A stretch of 13,897 nt of DNA. Origin: Chromatiales bacterium. GTDB taxonomy: Bacteria > Pseudomonadota > Gammaproteobacteria > Chromatiales > Chromatiaceae. Made by a program: the position numbers and the translations under genes. The stretch lies in assembly GCA_024762485.1 (NCBI GenBank), contig JANTHH010000049.1, positions 1 through 13,897 of the forward strand, written 5' to 3'. Numbering within the stretch: the stretch's first letter is position 1; the number at the start of each line of letters is the position of its first letter. A model generated the notes under the pieces. That model made no database searches. It was not told where the DNA came from and worked only from the letters and a program-made list of their open reading frames with translations. This document shows, piece after piece, positions 1 to 7,724 of this stretch.

Positions 1-494
1 TGCACGGTCACGATCCGGGGCAGCGTGGCCAGTCCGCTGATGAAATCACCAAACTCATGGTAGGTGCCCTTGACCCTGATTTTTATCGGCAGCTCTGCAT
101 AGAATTCCTTGCGTATCTCCGCCTGAGGCTGGAACAGCTCGAACTCAAGGCCGGCTGCCAGGCCGGTTTGCGAAACATCCACCAGCAACTCGGCAACCTC
201 TGTGCGGTCCGGAAGCTGGCGGAGCATGGCGCCAAAGGAGGCCTCCATTTCCGCAAGCTGCTTCTTGTAGTTTTCGAGATTCGCAGCCTTTTTCTGCTTT
301 TTCTCGAAGGTCTTGCGAAGCTGCTGTTCCTCACGCTCCTGGCGGGCAAGCTGCTCTTCCTGCTCCTGGATATCAAGGAAATAAACGCCGACACCCACCA
401 GGGTGGCAAGAATCATGACCAGTATCAGCTTGACCGGCAACGGCCAGTCGCCCACCTCGCTGATATCGAGTTCGTTGAGCTCCTCGAGATTCAT
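1..494 (-). CDS. pilO: Type IV pilus inner-membrane alignment protein PilO (3' end cut by window)
   Basis: PilO pairs with PilN in the inner membrane and links the cytoplasmic PilM/motor side to the periplasmic PilP/PilQ secretin complex. About 164 residues can be read, starting MNLEELNELDISEVGDWPLP. A short cytoplasmic tail is followed by one membrane segment at about residues 21-40 (KLILVMILATLVGVGVYFL), then a highly charged Gln/Glu/Lys-rich coiled coil at about 43-88. The ferredoxin-like periplasmic domain follows, including the family-typical LPDRTEVAELL and the segment YHEFGDFISGLA near the cut end. Family members are about 200 residues long, so some 40 C-terminal residues are missing, and pilP and pilQ are expected beyond the edge. 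The start ATG overlaps the pilN stop in ATGA, which suggests translational coupling. The frame has no stop inside the window, so it is easily missed. Confidence 0.95.
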   Translation of the reverse strand, partial: MNLEELNELDISEVGDWPLPVKLILVMILATLVGVGVYFLDIQEQEEQLARQEREEQQLRKTFEKKQKKAANLENYKKQLAEMEASFGAMLRQLPDRTEVAELLVDVSQTGLAAGLEFELFQPQAEIRKEFYAELPIKIRVKGTYHEFGDFISGLATLPRIVTV

Positions 495-1063
495 TTGCCT
501 GCCCCCTTCTTGACCTTGGGCACCACCTGCTTGGCCGTCAGCCTGAACTCGCTGAGGCCGTCGTCATTGCCCTTTTTCTGCTTGTTCTCGATGACGGCAA
601 GCTTGGGGTTTGCCAGCCAGGGGCTGGCCTCGATATTGCGCATGAATGCAGACACCCGTGCATTGGACTGGGCCTTGCCGACGAGGGTAATGCTGGTCCC
701 GTTCTGGGTCAGCTGCTCGAGGTACACCCCGTCAGGCAGTGCATTGACCAATTCGTCGAACAGATGAACGATCTGTGGGCGGCTGCTCTGCAGATCCTCG
801 ATCACCCGCATGCGTGCAATCAGCTGATTGCGCACCTTTTCAAGCCGGTTGATTTCCTTGATCTGCTTGTCTACGGCCGCAATCTCGCGTTTCAGAAAGG
901 CGTTCCGTTGACGTTGGTGATCAATCAGAGACTCGTTATGCAGATGCCAGTAAAGCATGATCAGGCCTGCGAGGATCACCCCGCCGATAATCATGAAAAC
1001 AAATTCGCTCTTTCGCTTCTTGCGCAGTTCATCGCGCCAGGGGAGCAGGTTTATACGTGCCAT
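491..1063 (-). CDS. pilN: Type IV pilus alignment protein PilN
   Basis: PilN is a bitopic inner-membrane protein that recruits PilM through its short cytoplasmic N-terminus and dimerises with PilO in the periplasm. The protein has 190 residues. It opens with MARINLLPWR, the near-invariant INLLPWR motif known to dock into a groove of PilM. A basic stretch (about 13-19) and one membrane helix at about 21-39 follow, then a coiled coil (about 43-85) and a small periplasmic domain with VYLEQLTQNGTSITLVGKAQ-type fimbrial-assembly sequence. Length is normal for the family. The ATG lies one base after the pilM stop (TGAGATG), and a GAGGAG about 11 bases upstream, inside pilM, may serve as ribosome binding site. 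The stop overlaps the pilO start. Function and operon order agree fully. Confidence 0.97.
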   Translation of the reverse strand: MARINLLPWRDELRKKRKSEFVFMIIGGVILAGLIMLYWHLHNESLIDHQRQRNAFLKREIAAVDKQIKEINRLEKVRNQLIARMRVIEDLQSSRPQIVHLFDELVNALPDGVYLEQLTQNGTSITLVGKAQSNARVSAFMRNIEASPWLANPKLAVIENKQKKGNDDGLSEFRLTAKQVVPKVKKGAGK

Positions 1064-1064
1064 C

Positions 1065-2120
1065 TCAGTCGAAGCTCCTCAACGCCAGGCCGCAGGCGAT
1101 CATCATCGCGGGGGCGTCGTTGCTCAGCGCCTGGGCATTGACTCTCGATGCGATGGTCATGTTGGCAAAGGGGTTCGCGAGTACCACGTCAATACCCAGA
1201 TGCTCGTGAACCAGCTCGTCGACACCGGGGATGGAGGACGAGCCTCCTGACATGATGATGACGTCGATCGTCCCGTGATGGGCGGCCGAGTAGAATTGAA
1301 CAGCACGGTTCACCTGTTGGGCCATCGCTTCCTTGAAGGGCTCCAGCACCTCAGGCACATAGTTGTCAGGCAGTCCGCCCTGACGTTTTGCCATGCCCGC
1401 CTCCTCGAAGGTCAGGTCATAACGGCGCTGGATTTCCTCGGTGAGCTGACGACCACCGAAATTCTGCTCCCTGGTATAAACGATACGGCCCTGATGCAGG
1501 ACGTTGAGCGTTGTGGTGGTGGCACCGATATCCGCCACGGCGATGGTCTGCGGAGGCTCGCCTTCCCATTCACTGAGCAACAGACCGCAGGCGCGCTCCA
1601 GGGCATAGGCCTCGACATCCACCACCTTGCATTCGAGACCGGCCAGTTCGAGGGCGGCGACGCGGTCATCGACATTTTCACTTCGCGAGGCGGCGAGCAG
1701 CACTTCGGTCATGTCCGGGCTCTTTTCCGAAGGCCCGAGGATCTCGAAATCCAGGTTAACCTCTTCCAGTGGGTAGGGTATGTGCTGATCGGCCTCGAGT
1801 TCGATCTGGGTCTCCATCTCCGACTCGGACAACGAGGCGGGCATGGCGATGACCTTGGTGATCACGGCCGACCCCGCCACCGCGACGGCAGCCTGCTTGG
1901 TCTTGGTGCCGCTTTTCTTCACCACGTTGCGGATCGAGTTGCCGACGGCGGTGACATCGGCGATGTTCTTCTCGACGACGGCCCCGACCGGGAGTGGATC
2001 CACCGCGTAGCTTTCTACCCGGTATCGCCCCCCCTGCTGACTCAGCTCCAGTAACTTTACGGCGGTGGAACTGATGTCCAGGCCCAAAAGCGCATTCTTT
2101 TTCCGGGAGAAAATCCCCAT
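1065..2120 (-). CDS. pilM: Type IV pilus assembly protein PilM (actin-like ATPase fold)
   Basis: PilM is a cytoplasmic, FtsA-like protein that binds the PilN N-terminus at the inner face of the membrane and helps organise the pilus motor. The protein has 351 residues, the family's usual size. It starts with MGIFSRKKNALLGLDIS, whose N-terminus is typical of PilM. The actin-fold nucleotide motifs are visible: phosphate-1 LGLDISSTAVKLLEL at about 12-26, phosphate-2 VADIGATTTTLNV at about 195-207, and the adenosine motif IIMSGGSSSIPGV at about 288-300. It is the first gene of a pilMNO(PQ) operon and is divergent from the penicillin-binding protein 1A gene, an arrangement conserved in pseudomonads and relatives. 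The ribosome binding site is weak (a purine-rich GAGAGCAGAG stretch). Its promoter should lie in the AT-rich region to the right. Confidence 0.97.
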   Translation of the reverse strand: MGIFSRKKNALLGLDISSTAVKLLELSQQGGRYRVESYAVDPLPVGAVVEKNIADVTAVGNSIRNVVKKSGTKTKQAAVAVAGSAVITKVIAMPASLSESEMETQIELEADQHIPYPLEEVNLDFEILGPSEKSPDMTEVLLAASRSENVDDRVAALELAGLECKVVDVEAYALERACGLLLSEWEGEPPQTIAVADIGATTTTLNVLHQGRIVYTREQNFGGRQLTEEIQRRYDLTFEEAGMAKRQGGLPDNYVPEVLEPFKEAMAQQVNRAVQFYSAAHHGTIDVIIMSGGSSSIPGVDELVHEHLGIDVVLANPFANMTIASRVNAQALSNDAPAMMIACGLALRSFD

Positions 2121-2407
2121 TGGCTCTGCTCTCGATCTCCGTTGGTGTCGCTAGCGGCCTCGACTTCATGAACTTGAGGCTTTTTGTTGTGACTAATAAC
2201 TTAGCGTGAAGTATGAGGTTTGTCTTTAATTATTTTGCTTAAGTCTATACCAAACTGAACATTTTCTGTGAATCCCCTCCCAGAAAGGAAACGCACCCGG
2301 CTTCAAGGGCACATCAGCTGAACCCGTTGAATGACATTTGCTAGACTAGTTTCCCTTGCGCGCTCCATTCTTCCCTACCGACCCATTGTTTAACTGTGAC
2401 CCACCTC
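2121..2407. promoter_or_regulatory. AT-rich divergent control region between pilM and mrcA
   Basis: This is a non-coding stretch of about 287 bases between the two divergent starts. By my hand count 2181-2270 has only 27 G/C in 90 bases, in sharp contrast to the GC-rich genes either side. Both the pil operon and mrcA must be transcribed from here or from nearby. For the pil side I see only weak sigma70-like sequences on the minus strand (TTGGTA at 2253-2248 with AT-rich hexamers downstream) and no convincing sigma54 site. For the mrcA side there is an extended -10-like element, listed separately. No hairpin terminator was recognised. Confidence 0.6.
2339..2347 (+). promoter_or_regulatory. Candidate extended -10 promoter element for mrcA
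   Basis: TGCTAGACT fits the extended -10 pattern TGN-TANNNT; the hexamer TAGACT matches TATAAT at four of six positions. No good -35 lies 16-18 bases upstream (TGAACC or CTGAAC), as is often true of extended -10 promoters. Transcription would start near 2354, giving a leader of about 55 bases before the ATG at 2408. This is inferred from sequence only. Confidence 0.35.
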
Positions 2408-4849
2408 ATGAAGTGGCTTAAAAAGCTGACAAAATACGGCCTCATCCTTGGTATGGCCGGCGCCCTCATCGGCGCAATCGCGGGCTATGCCATCTATCTC
2501 CACCTGGAACCACGACTACCGGCCATCGACAACCTGCGGGACGTCCAGTTGCAGGTGCCACTGCGTGTCTACACCGCCGATGACAAGCTGATCGCGGAAT
2601 TCGGCGAAAAACGCCGCATACCCCTCGCCTATGACGAACTTCCCGACGCCATGGTCAACGCCTTTGTCGCCGCCGAGGACAGCAATTTCTTCAGCCACCC
2701 CGGGGTCGACTATCGCGGACTGCTTCGTGCCGGGGTGAAACTCGCACTCACCGGTGAGCGCCGTCAGGGTGGCAGCACCATCACCATGCAGGTGGCCCGC
2801 AACTTCTATCTCAGCCGTGAGAAGACCTTTCTGCGCAAAATCAACGAAATCCTGCTGGCACTGAAGATCGAGAAAGAGCTCAGCAAGCAGGAGATACTCG
2901 CCCTCTACCTGAACAAGATCTATCTCGGACACCGGGCCTACGGCGTGGGTGCCGCGGCGCAGGTGTACTACGACAAGCCGGTAAACGAGCTGACCCTGGC
3001 AGAGACGGCAATGATCGCCGGCCTGCCCAAGGCCCCTTCCCGCTACAACCCGATCGCCAACCCATCCCGCGCGATCCAGCGCCGCGACTATGTACTCGGC
3101 CGCATGCTTGAACTGGGGATGATCACCCGGCAAGACTACGAGCGGGCGATCCATGCCCCGGTCACTGCAAAACTGCACAAGGCCAGCACTGAGGTAGCGG
3201 CGCCCTATCTGGCGGAGATGGTGCGTGCGCACATGACCGAACACTACGGCGATACTGCCTACACAGCAGGCTATACGGTCTACACCACCCTCGATGCGAA
3301 CAAACAGGGCGCGGCCAAGGAGGCGCTGCGGTCCGCACTCGACGCCTATGACCAGCGCCATGGCTACCGCGGCGCCGAACGGCACCTCGATCCCCTGCCG
3401 GACGACCCCCATGCCTTCCTGAACAAGCAGGCGGTGTTCGGACACCTGCAGCCGGCATTGGTAATCCAGGTCGACGAGAAGACCGCGGTGGTGCAGCTGC
3501 CTGACGATCGCACTCTGGTCCTGCAGTGGGACGGACTGGAATGGGCCCGCCCCTATCTCTCGGAGGACCGCCGCGGGCCGGAGCCGAAGACCGCCGCTGA
3601 CATCCTCCGGGTCGGAGACCTTATCCGCGTCAGCCGCTATCAGCGGGAGGACGGCACAGAGGCCTGGCGGCTGGCCCAGACACCCGCTGTTGCCGGTGCC
3701 CTGGTCTCGCTCGATCCGAGTGACGGCGCTATCCTGGCGCTGACAGGCGGCTACGATTACCGCCTGAGCAAGTTCAACCGGGTGACCCAGGCACGGCGCC
3801 AGCCCGGTTCCGGCTTCAAGGCCTTCATCTATTCCGCCGCACTGGAAGCAGGCTTCACTCCTGCCAGCCTGATCAACGATGCCCCGGTGGTGTTCGACGA
3901 CCCCAGCCTCGAGGCCACCTGGCGCCCGGAGAACTACAGCGGAAAATTCTTTGGCCCCACGCGACTGCGATACGCCCTGACCAAGTCACGCAACCTGGTG
4001 TCCATCCGGCTACTGCGCGCCATGGGAATCAAGCGCGCACTCAAGCACATCGCCCGCTTCGGCTTCGACACCAATCAGCTGCCCCATGACCTGTCACTGG
4101 CGCTCGGCAGTGGTACCGTCACACCGTTGGAGATGGCGCGGGGGTATGCCGTGCTCGCCAACGGCGGCTTTCTCATCGACCCGTATTTCATCCGCCAGAT
4201 CCAACTCGACGGCGTGCCGGTCTTCGAGGCGAGCCCGGCCATCGCCTGTGACGACTGCAGCCAGGCGGGCGATAGCGCGCAGCAACCCACCACCGAAACC
4301 CCCGCCGAGGACACCACAGAGCCACCGCCCGAGATCCGCCAGGCGCCGCGGGTCATCAGCCCACAGAACCGTTACCTGATGTATTCGATGATGCAGGATG
4401 TCATCACCCGCGGCACCGCAACCCGTGCACGGGTACTCGGACGCAAGGACCTGGCTGGCAAGACCGGCACCACCAACGATCAACGCGACGCCTGGTTCAA
4501 TGGCTATAACCAGTCCATCGTCGGCATTACCTGGGTCGGCTTCGACAACAACAGCAAGCTCGGACGTGGCGAGGTGGGGGGCCGCGCCGCGCTGCCTGCC
4601 TGGATCGACTACATGAAGGTGGCGCTGAAGGGCATCCCGGACGTACCACCGGAGATGCCCGACGGCATGGTCATCGTGCGCATCGACCCGGAGACGGGGC
4701 TTCGCGCGCCCGCCGGTATGCCCGGGGCGATCTTTGAGGTGTTCAGGGAGGAGAATGTCCCCGAGCTGGCGGAGACACCGAGCCCGGACAGCAAAGGTGC
4801 CGCCACGCCCAGCGGAACACCCAGCGCGGTGGAGCAGGAGCTTTTCTGA
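2408..4849 (+). CDS. mrcA: Penicillin-binding protein 1A, bifunctional glycosyltransferase/transpeptidase
   Basis: This class A penicillin-binding protein polymerises lipid II into glycan strands and cross-links the stem peptides in the periplasm. From the ATG it has 813 residues. There is one membrane anchor at about 10-31, then a GT51 domain with catalytic Glu90 in AAEDSNFFSHPG, the RRQGGSTITMQ motif at about 118-127 and KIYLG at 170-174. An OB-type insert spans roughly 330-425. The transpeptidase follows with Ser468-x-x-Lys471 (PGSGFK), SRN at 527-529 and KTGT at 685-688, so all catalytic motifs are intact. A low-complexity Thr/Glu/Pro segment preceded by CDDC (614-617) is inserted between SxN and KTGT. 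A GTG at 2396 would add four residues. Neither start has a clear Shine-Dalgarno; I chose the ATG because homologues begin MKxxKxx just before the anchor. It is divergent from pilM. Confidence 0.96.
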   Translation: MKWLKKLTKYGLILGMAGALIGAIAGYAIYLHLEPRLPAIDNLRDVQLQVPLRVYTADDKLIAEFGEKRRIPLAYDELPDAMVNAFVAAEDSNFFSHPGVDYRGLLRAGVKLALTGERRQGGSTITMQVARNFYLSREKTFLRKINEILLALKIEKELSKQEILALYLNKIYLGHRAYGVGAAAQVYYDKPVNELTLAETAMIAGLPKAPSRYNPIANPSRAIQRRDYVLGRMLELGMITRQDYERAIHAPVTAKLHKASTEVAAPYLAEMVRAHMTEHYGDTAYTAGYTVYTTLDANKQGAAKEALRSALDAYDQRHGYRGAERHLDPLPDDPHAFLNKQAVFGHLQPALVIQVDEKTAVVQLPDDRTLVLQWDGLEWARPYLSEDRRGPEPKTAADILRVGDLIRVSRYQREDGTEAWRLAQTPAVAGALVSLDPSDGAILALTGGYDYRLSKFNRVTQARRQPGSGFKAFIYSAALEAGFTPASLINDAPVVFDDPSLEATWRPENYSGKFFGPTRLRYALTKSRNLVSIRLLRAMGIKRALKHIARFGFDTNQLPHDLSLALGSGTVTPLEMARGYAVLANGGFLIDPYFIRQIQLDGVPVFEASPAIACDDCSQAGDSAQQPTTETPAEDTTEPPPEIRQAPRVISPQNRYLMYSMMQDVITRGTATRARVLGRKDLAGKTGTTNDQRDAWFNGYNQSIVGITWVGFDNNSKLGRGEVGGRAALPAWIDYMKVALKGIPDVPPEMPDGMVIVRIDPETGLRAPAGMPGAIFEVFREENVPELAETPSPDSKGAATPSGTPSAVEQELF

Positions 4850-4862
4850 GGCCGCTCCTCAG
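4846..4862. other. Hairpin spanning the stop codons of the convergent mrcA and gltA genes
   Basis: CTGAGG-CCGCT-CCTCAG forms a perfect 6-base-pair stem with a 5-base loop. The left arm contains the mrcA TGA and the right arm contains the complement of the gltA TGA. Neither direction has a downstream T tract, so it is not a standard intrinsic terminator. It could still slow RNA polymerase or protect both 3' ends. Confidence 0.4.
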
Positions 4863-6154
4863 CGCTGCTCAATAGGCACAAACGCCCTTTTCGTGGGGCC
4901 CGTGTATATCTGCCGCGGCCGGCCGATACGGAGTTGCGGGTCCGATATCATCTCTGTCCAGTGCGCCACCCAGCCGGCCGTCCGCGCGATCGCGAACATC
5001 ACCGTGAACATGGTGCGGGGAATGCCCAGCGCCTGGTAGATGATGCCGGAGTAGAAATCCACGTTCGGGTAGAGCTTGCGCTCGGCGAAGTACTCGTCCT
5101 GCAGGGCGATCTCTTCCAGGCGCATGGCCAGCTCGAAGAGGGGGTTGTTGGTATCCGCCAGCTCTTCCAGCACCTGGTGGCAGACCTCACGGATGATCTT
5201 CGCCCGCGGATCGTAGTTCTTGTACACCCGATGTCCGAAACCCATCAGGCGGAAGGGATCGTCCTTGTCCTTCGCCTTGGCGATGTATTTCTCGATATTG
5301 TCGACGCTGCCGATCTCCTCCAGCATGTCCAGTACCGCCTCGTTGGCACCACCATGGGCAGGGCCCCACAACGAGGCGATCCCCGCTGCCACGCAGGCGA
5401 AGGGGTTGGCGCCGGAACTGCTTGCCAGACGGACCGTCGAGGTGGAGGCATTCTGCTCATGATCGGCATGCAGCACGAACAGCAGGTCCAGGGCCTTCTC
5501 GGCGATGGGATTGGGCTCGTACTCCTCACACGGGGTGGCGAACATCATGTACAGAAAGTTGCCGGTATAGGACAGGTCGTTGCGCGGATACATAACCGGC
5601 TCGCCCATGTTGTGCTTGTAGCAGGCGGCGGCAATGGTAGGCATCTTGGCAATCATGCGGTGTGCGCTGATGTCGCGGTGCCGGGCATCCTTGATGTCCA
5701 GCGAGTCATGATAGAAGGCGGCGAGCGAACCGGTCACTCCCACCATCATCGCCATGGGGTGGGCATCGTAATGGAAACCCTCGAAGAAGCGCCGCAGGGC
5801 CTCGTTGATCATCGTGTGATGGGTGATGTGCCCACGGAACGACTGCAGTTCCTCCACCGAGGGCAATTCTCCGTAGAGCAGCAGATGCACCACCTCCAGA
5901 TAGGAGGCGTTGCCGGCCAACTCCTCGATGGGATAACCCCGGTAACGCAGGATACCTTCCTGACCATCGATATAGGTGATGCCGCTGTCGCAGCTGGCCG
6001 TCGAAACAAACCCCGGGTCGAAGGTGAACATCCCCGTCTGCTGGTACAGCGAGGTGATATCGATGGCCTGCGGACCCTCGGTCCCCTTGCGCAGCGGCAG
6101 CTCGACCGTCTTACCCTCGGGGAGGGTCAACATTACTTTTTTCTCATCAGTCAT
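4859..6154 (-). CDS. gltA: Citrate synthase (type II, GltA family)
   Basis: Citrate synthase condenses oxaloacetate and acetyl-CoA to citrate, the entry step of the TCA cycle, in the cytoplasm. The protein has 431 residues, close to the 427 of the E. coli hexameric enzyme. The N-terminal beta domain of the type II class is present (VMLTLPEGKTVELPLRKG). The catalytic triad is intact: His267 in GPAHGGANEA, His308 in FGHRVYKNYDPR and Asp366 in NVDFYSG. The C-terminus ends in the usual GRPRQIYTG...VPIEQR. An upstream GTG at 6166 keeps the frame open, but GGAG (6164-6161) sits six bases before the ATG at 6154, which makes that ATG the start. It lies downstream of the malic enzyme gene on the same strand but 185 bases away, so it probably has its own promoter. 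It is convergent with mrcA. Confidence 0.96.
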   Translation of the reverse strand: MTDEKKVMLTLPEGKTVELPLRKGTEGPQAIDITSLYQQTGMFTFDPGFVSTASCDSGITYIDGQEGILRYRGYPIEELAGNASYLEVVHLLLYGELPSVEELQSFRGHITHHTMINEALRRFFEGFHYDAHPMAMMVGVTGSLAAFYHDSLDIKDARHRDISAHRMIAKMPTIAAACYKHNMGEPVMYPRNDLSYTGNFLYMMFATPCEEYEPNPIAEKALDLLFVLHADHEQNASTSTVRLASSSGANPFACVAAGIASLWGPAHGGANEAVLDMLEEIGSVDNIEKYIAKAKDKDDPFRLMGFGHRVYKNYDPRAKIIREVCHQVLEELADTNNPLFELAMRLEEIALQDEYFAERKLYPNVDFYSGIIYQALGIPRTMFTVMFAIARTAGWVAHWTEMISDPQLRIGRPRQIYTGPTKRAFVPIEQR

Positions 6155-6160
6155 AGCCTG

Positions 6161-6164
6161 CTCC
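6161..6164 (-). promoter_or_regulatory. Shine-Dalgarno GGAG fixing the gltA start
   Basis: GGAG on the minus strand is six bases upstream of ATG 6154. It overlaps the alternative in-frame GTG at 6166-6164, which itself has no such motif. This supports the shorter 431-residue citrate synthase. Confidence 0.6.
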
Positions 6165-6324
6165 ACACCATTGGACTCACCTGGATATCACGGCTCAAAA
6201 GGCTACCACAACATGCCACGAAAGCCCCTTTTCAGGACTGGACCATCCTAGATACGGGGACCCACCGTCGACGCAGTGATGGCCTGTCCGACAAGACCTG
6301 TGTCGACACCCACGGCTTTCCCCC

Positions 6325-6339
6325 GCCGGGATGCCCGGC
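6325..6339 (-). terminator. GC-rich hairpin just after the malic enzyme stop
   Basis: GCCGGG-ATG-CCCGGC (plus-strand order) forms a 6-base-pair GC-only stem with a 3-base loop directly after the malic enzyme TAG. Reading in the gene's direction, the next bases are G/A-rich rather than T-rich, so at best this is a weak or Rho-assisted terminator. The rest of the 6155-6339 gap has no further gene or convincing promoter that I can see. Confidence 0.3.
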
Positions 6340-7617
6340 CTAGCCGATATCAGGATAGTGTGCCGGCCAGCCGGCCCGGGCCACCCCACTGTCCAGCGCT
6401 GCACGGGCGACGGCTGGCGGGATCACATCGCGCAGCCGTGGGTCGAGCGGTTTCGGCAGGATGTAGTCCGGGCCGAAGGCGAGGCGGTCGAGCCCATAGG
6501 CCTCCAGCACCTGTTCTGGCACCGGCTCGCGGGTCAGGCCCGCCAGCGCATGTACCGCCGCCACCTGCATTGCCATGTTGATGCGCGTGGCACGCACGTC
6601 CAGCGCACCGCGGAAGATGAAGGGGAAGCCAAGGACATTGTTGACCTGATTGGGGTAGTCCGAACGACCGGTGGCCATGATCAGGTCATCCCGGGTGGCA
6701 AGTGCGGCCGCCGGGCGGATCTCCGGTACCGGGTTGGAGAGGGCGAACACGATGGGCCGATCGGCCATCGAGGCGAGCATCTGCGTACTGACCAGGTCAG
6801 GCCCGGAGACGCCGATGAACACGTCCGCCCCCGTCATCGCATCTGCCAGAGTGCGTTTGTCGGTATCGGCGGCGACCCCCTGTTTGTGGATGTTGAGGCC
6901 CTCGCGGCCGCTGTGGATGACACCCTGACGATCGAGGACCAGGATATTCCCGGGTGTCGCACCCATCGCCACCAGCAGGTGGACCCCGGCAATGCCGGCC
7001 GCCCCGGCACCGAGCACCACGATACGGGCATCGCCGATCTGCTTGCCCTGCAGTTCCAGTGCGTTCAGCAATGCAGCGGCGATGATGATCGCCGTGCCAT
7101 GCTGGTCATCGTGAAACACCGGGATATCCAGACGCTCGATCAGGGCCTGCTCTATCTCGAAGCAGTGGGGTGCGGCGATATCTTCCAGATTGATACCGCC
7201 GAAGGTCGGCGCGATACGGCATACCGTGTCGATGAAATCCTGTGGCTGCGCGGTGTCCACCTCGATATCGAAGACATCGATATCGGCAAAATGCTTGAAC
7301 AGCACGCCCTTGCCTTCCATCACCGGCTTGCCCGCGAGCGCCCCGACATTGCCAAGGCCAAGCACCGCGGTACCATCGGTAATGACGCCGACCAGATTGC
7401 CCTTCGCGGTATAACGGTAGGCGTCTTCCGGATTTTCGGCGATCCGCCGCACCGGCTCGGCCACTCCCGGCGTGTAGGCCAGCGCCAGATCGTGCTGGGT
7501 TGCGGTCGGCTTGGTGATCGTCACCTCCACCTTCCCGGGCTTCGGCTCGGCATGGTAGATCAGCGCGGCCTGATTGATCTCGAAGTCTTCATTTTCGGTC
7601 TCAGCGCCTTCGGACAT
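6340..7617 (-). CDS. maeB: Malic enzyme, short NAD(P)-dependent form
   Basis: Malic enzyme oxidatively decarboxylates L-malate to pyruvate and CO2, with NAD or NADP reduction, in the cytoplasm. It links the TCA cycle to pyruvate. The protein has 425 residues and holds only the malic and NAD-binding domains; the C-terminal phosphotransacetylase-like domain of the roughly 760-residue E. coli MaeB is absent. Visible motifs are the catalytic Tyr48 in LAYTPGVAEP, GLGNVG at about 87-92, EGKGVLFKHFAD with its conserved Lys near 103, metal-binding NLEDI (Glu145, Asp146) and FHDDQHGTA (168-176), Rossmann LGAGAAGIA at 202-210, and LSNP at 293-296. AGGAG seven bases before the ATG supports the start. 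Cofactor preference cannot be told from the motifs. It follows rpmE but is separated from it by a terminator and has its own candidate promoter. Confidence 0.95.
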   Translation of the reverse strand: MSEGAETENEDFEINQAALIYHAEPKPGKVEVTITKPTATQHDLALAYTPGVAEPVRRIAENPEDAYRYTAKGNLVGVITDGTAVLGLGNVGALAGKPVMEGKGVLFKHFADIDVFDIEVDTAQPQDFIDTVCRIAPTFGGINLEDIAAPHCFEIEQALIERLDIPVFHDDQHGTAIIIAAALLNALELQGKQIGDARIVVLGAGAAGIAGVHLLVAMGATPGNILVLDRQGVIHSGREGLNIHKQGVAADTDKRTLADAMTGADVFIGVSGPDLVSTQMLASMADRPIVFALSNPVPEIRPAAALATRDDLIMATGRSDYPNQVNNVLGFPFIFRGALDVRATRINMAMQVAAVHALAGLTREPVPEQVLEAYGLDRLAFGPDYILPKPLDPRLRDVIPPAVARAALDSGVARAGWPAHYPDIG

Positions 7618-7660
7618 GGGGGGTCTCCTGCTACTGGCAAGGATGGAGGAAAAGAGCGCA

Positions 7661-7669
7661 ATTCTAGCA
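7661..7669 (-). promoter_or_regulatory. Candidate extended -10 promoter for the malic enzyme gene
   Basis: On the minus strand TGC-TAGAAT matches the extended -10 consensus, with five of six positions of TATAAT. The element lies immediately downstream of the rpmE terminator and about 44 bases before the ATG at 7617. There is no -35 match, because that position falls in the terminator stem. Placement between a terminator and a gene with a good ribosome binding site makes a promoter likely. Confidence 0.5.
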
Positions 7670-7679
7670 GCCTAAATAG

Positions 7680-7701
7680 AAAAGGCGCCCGAAGGCGCCT
7701 T
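7680..7701 (-). terminator. Intrinsic terminator of rpmE with UUCG tetraloop
   Basis: Read on the minus strand, AAGGCGCC-TTCG-GGCGCCTT forms a perfect 8-base-pair stem closed by a UUCG tetraloop. It runs into TTTTCTATTT. It begins 24 bases after the rpmE stop. This is a textbook Rho-independent terminator and separates rpmE from the malic enzyme gene. Confidence 0.9.
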
Positions 7702-7724
7702 GTCGTGCCGATCCATAATGGGGA

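Noticed and set aside
2238..2255. Possible sigma54 (-24/-12) promoter for pilM on the minus strand
   Set aside because: The GG and GC pairs are 11 bases apart instead of 10, and the flanking bases do not match TGGCAC / TTGC, so I do not call it.
6267..6307. Two GTCGAC hexamers 35 bases apart, the second within TGTCGACA, upstream of gltA
   Set aside because: The flanking bases differ and six-base palindromes are common in GC-rich DNA; no evidence for an operator pair.
4934..6343. Open frame of 469 codons on the plus strand opposite gltA
   Set aside because: It is the antisense shadow of gltA: His/Arg/Gly/Val-rich with no recognisable motif, while the minus frame has an intact catalytic triad and a ribosome binding site.
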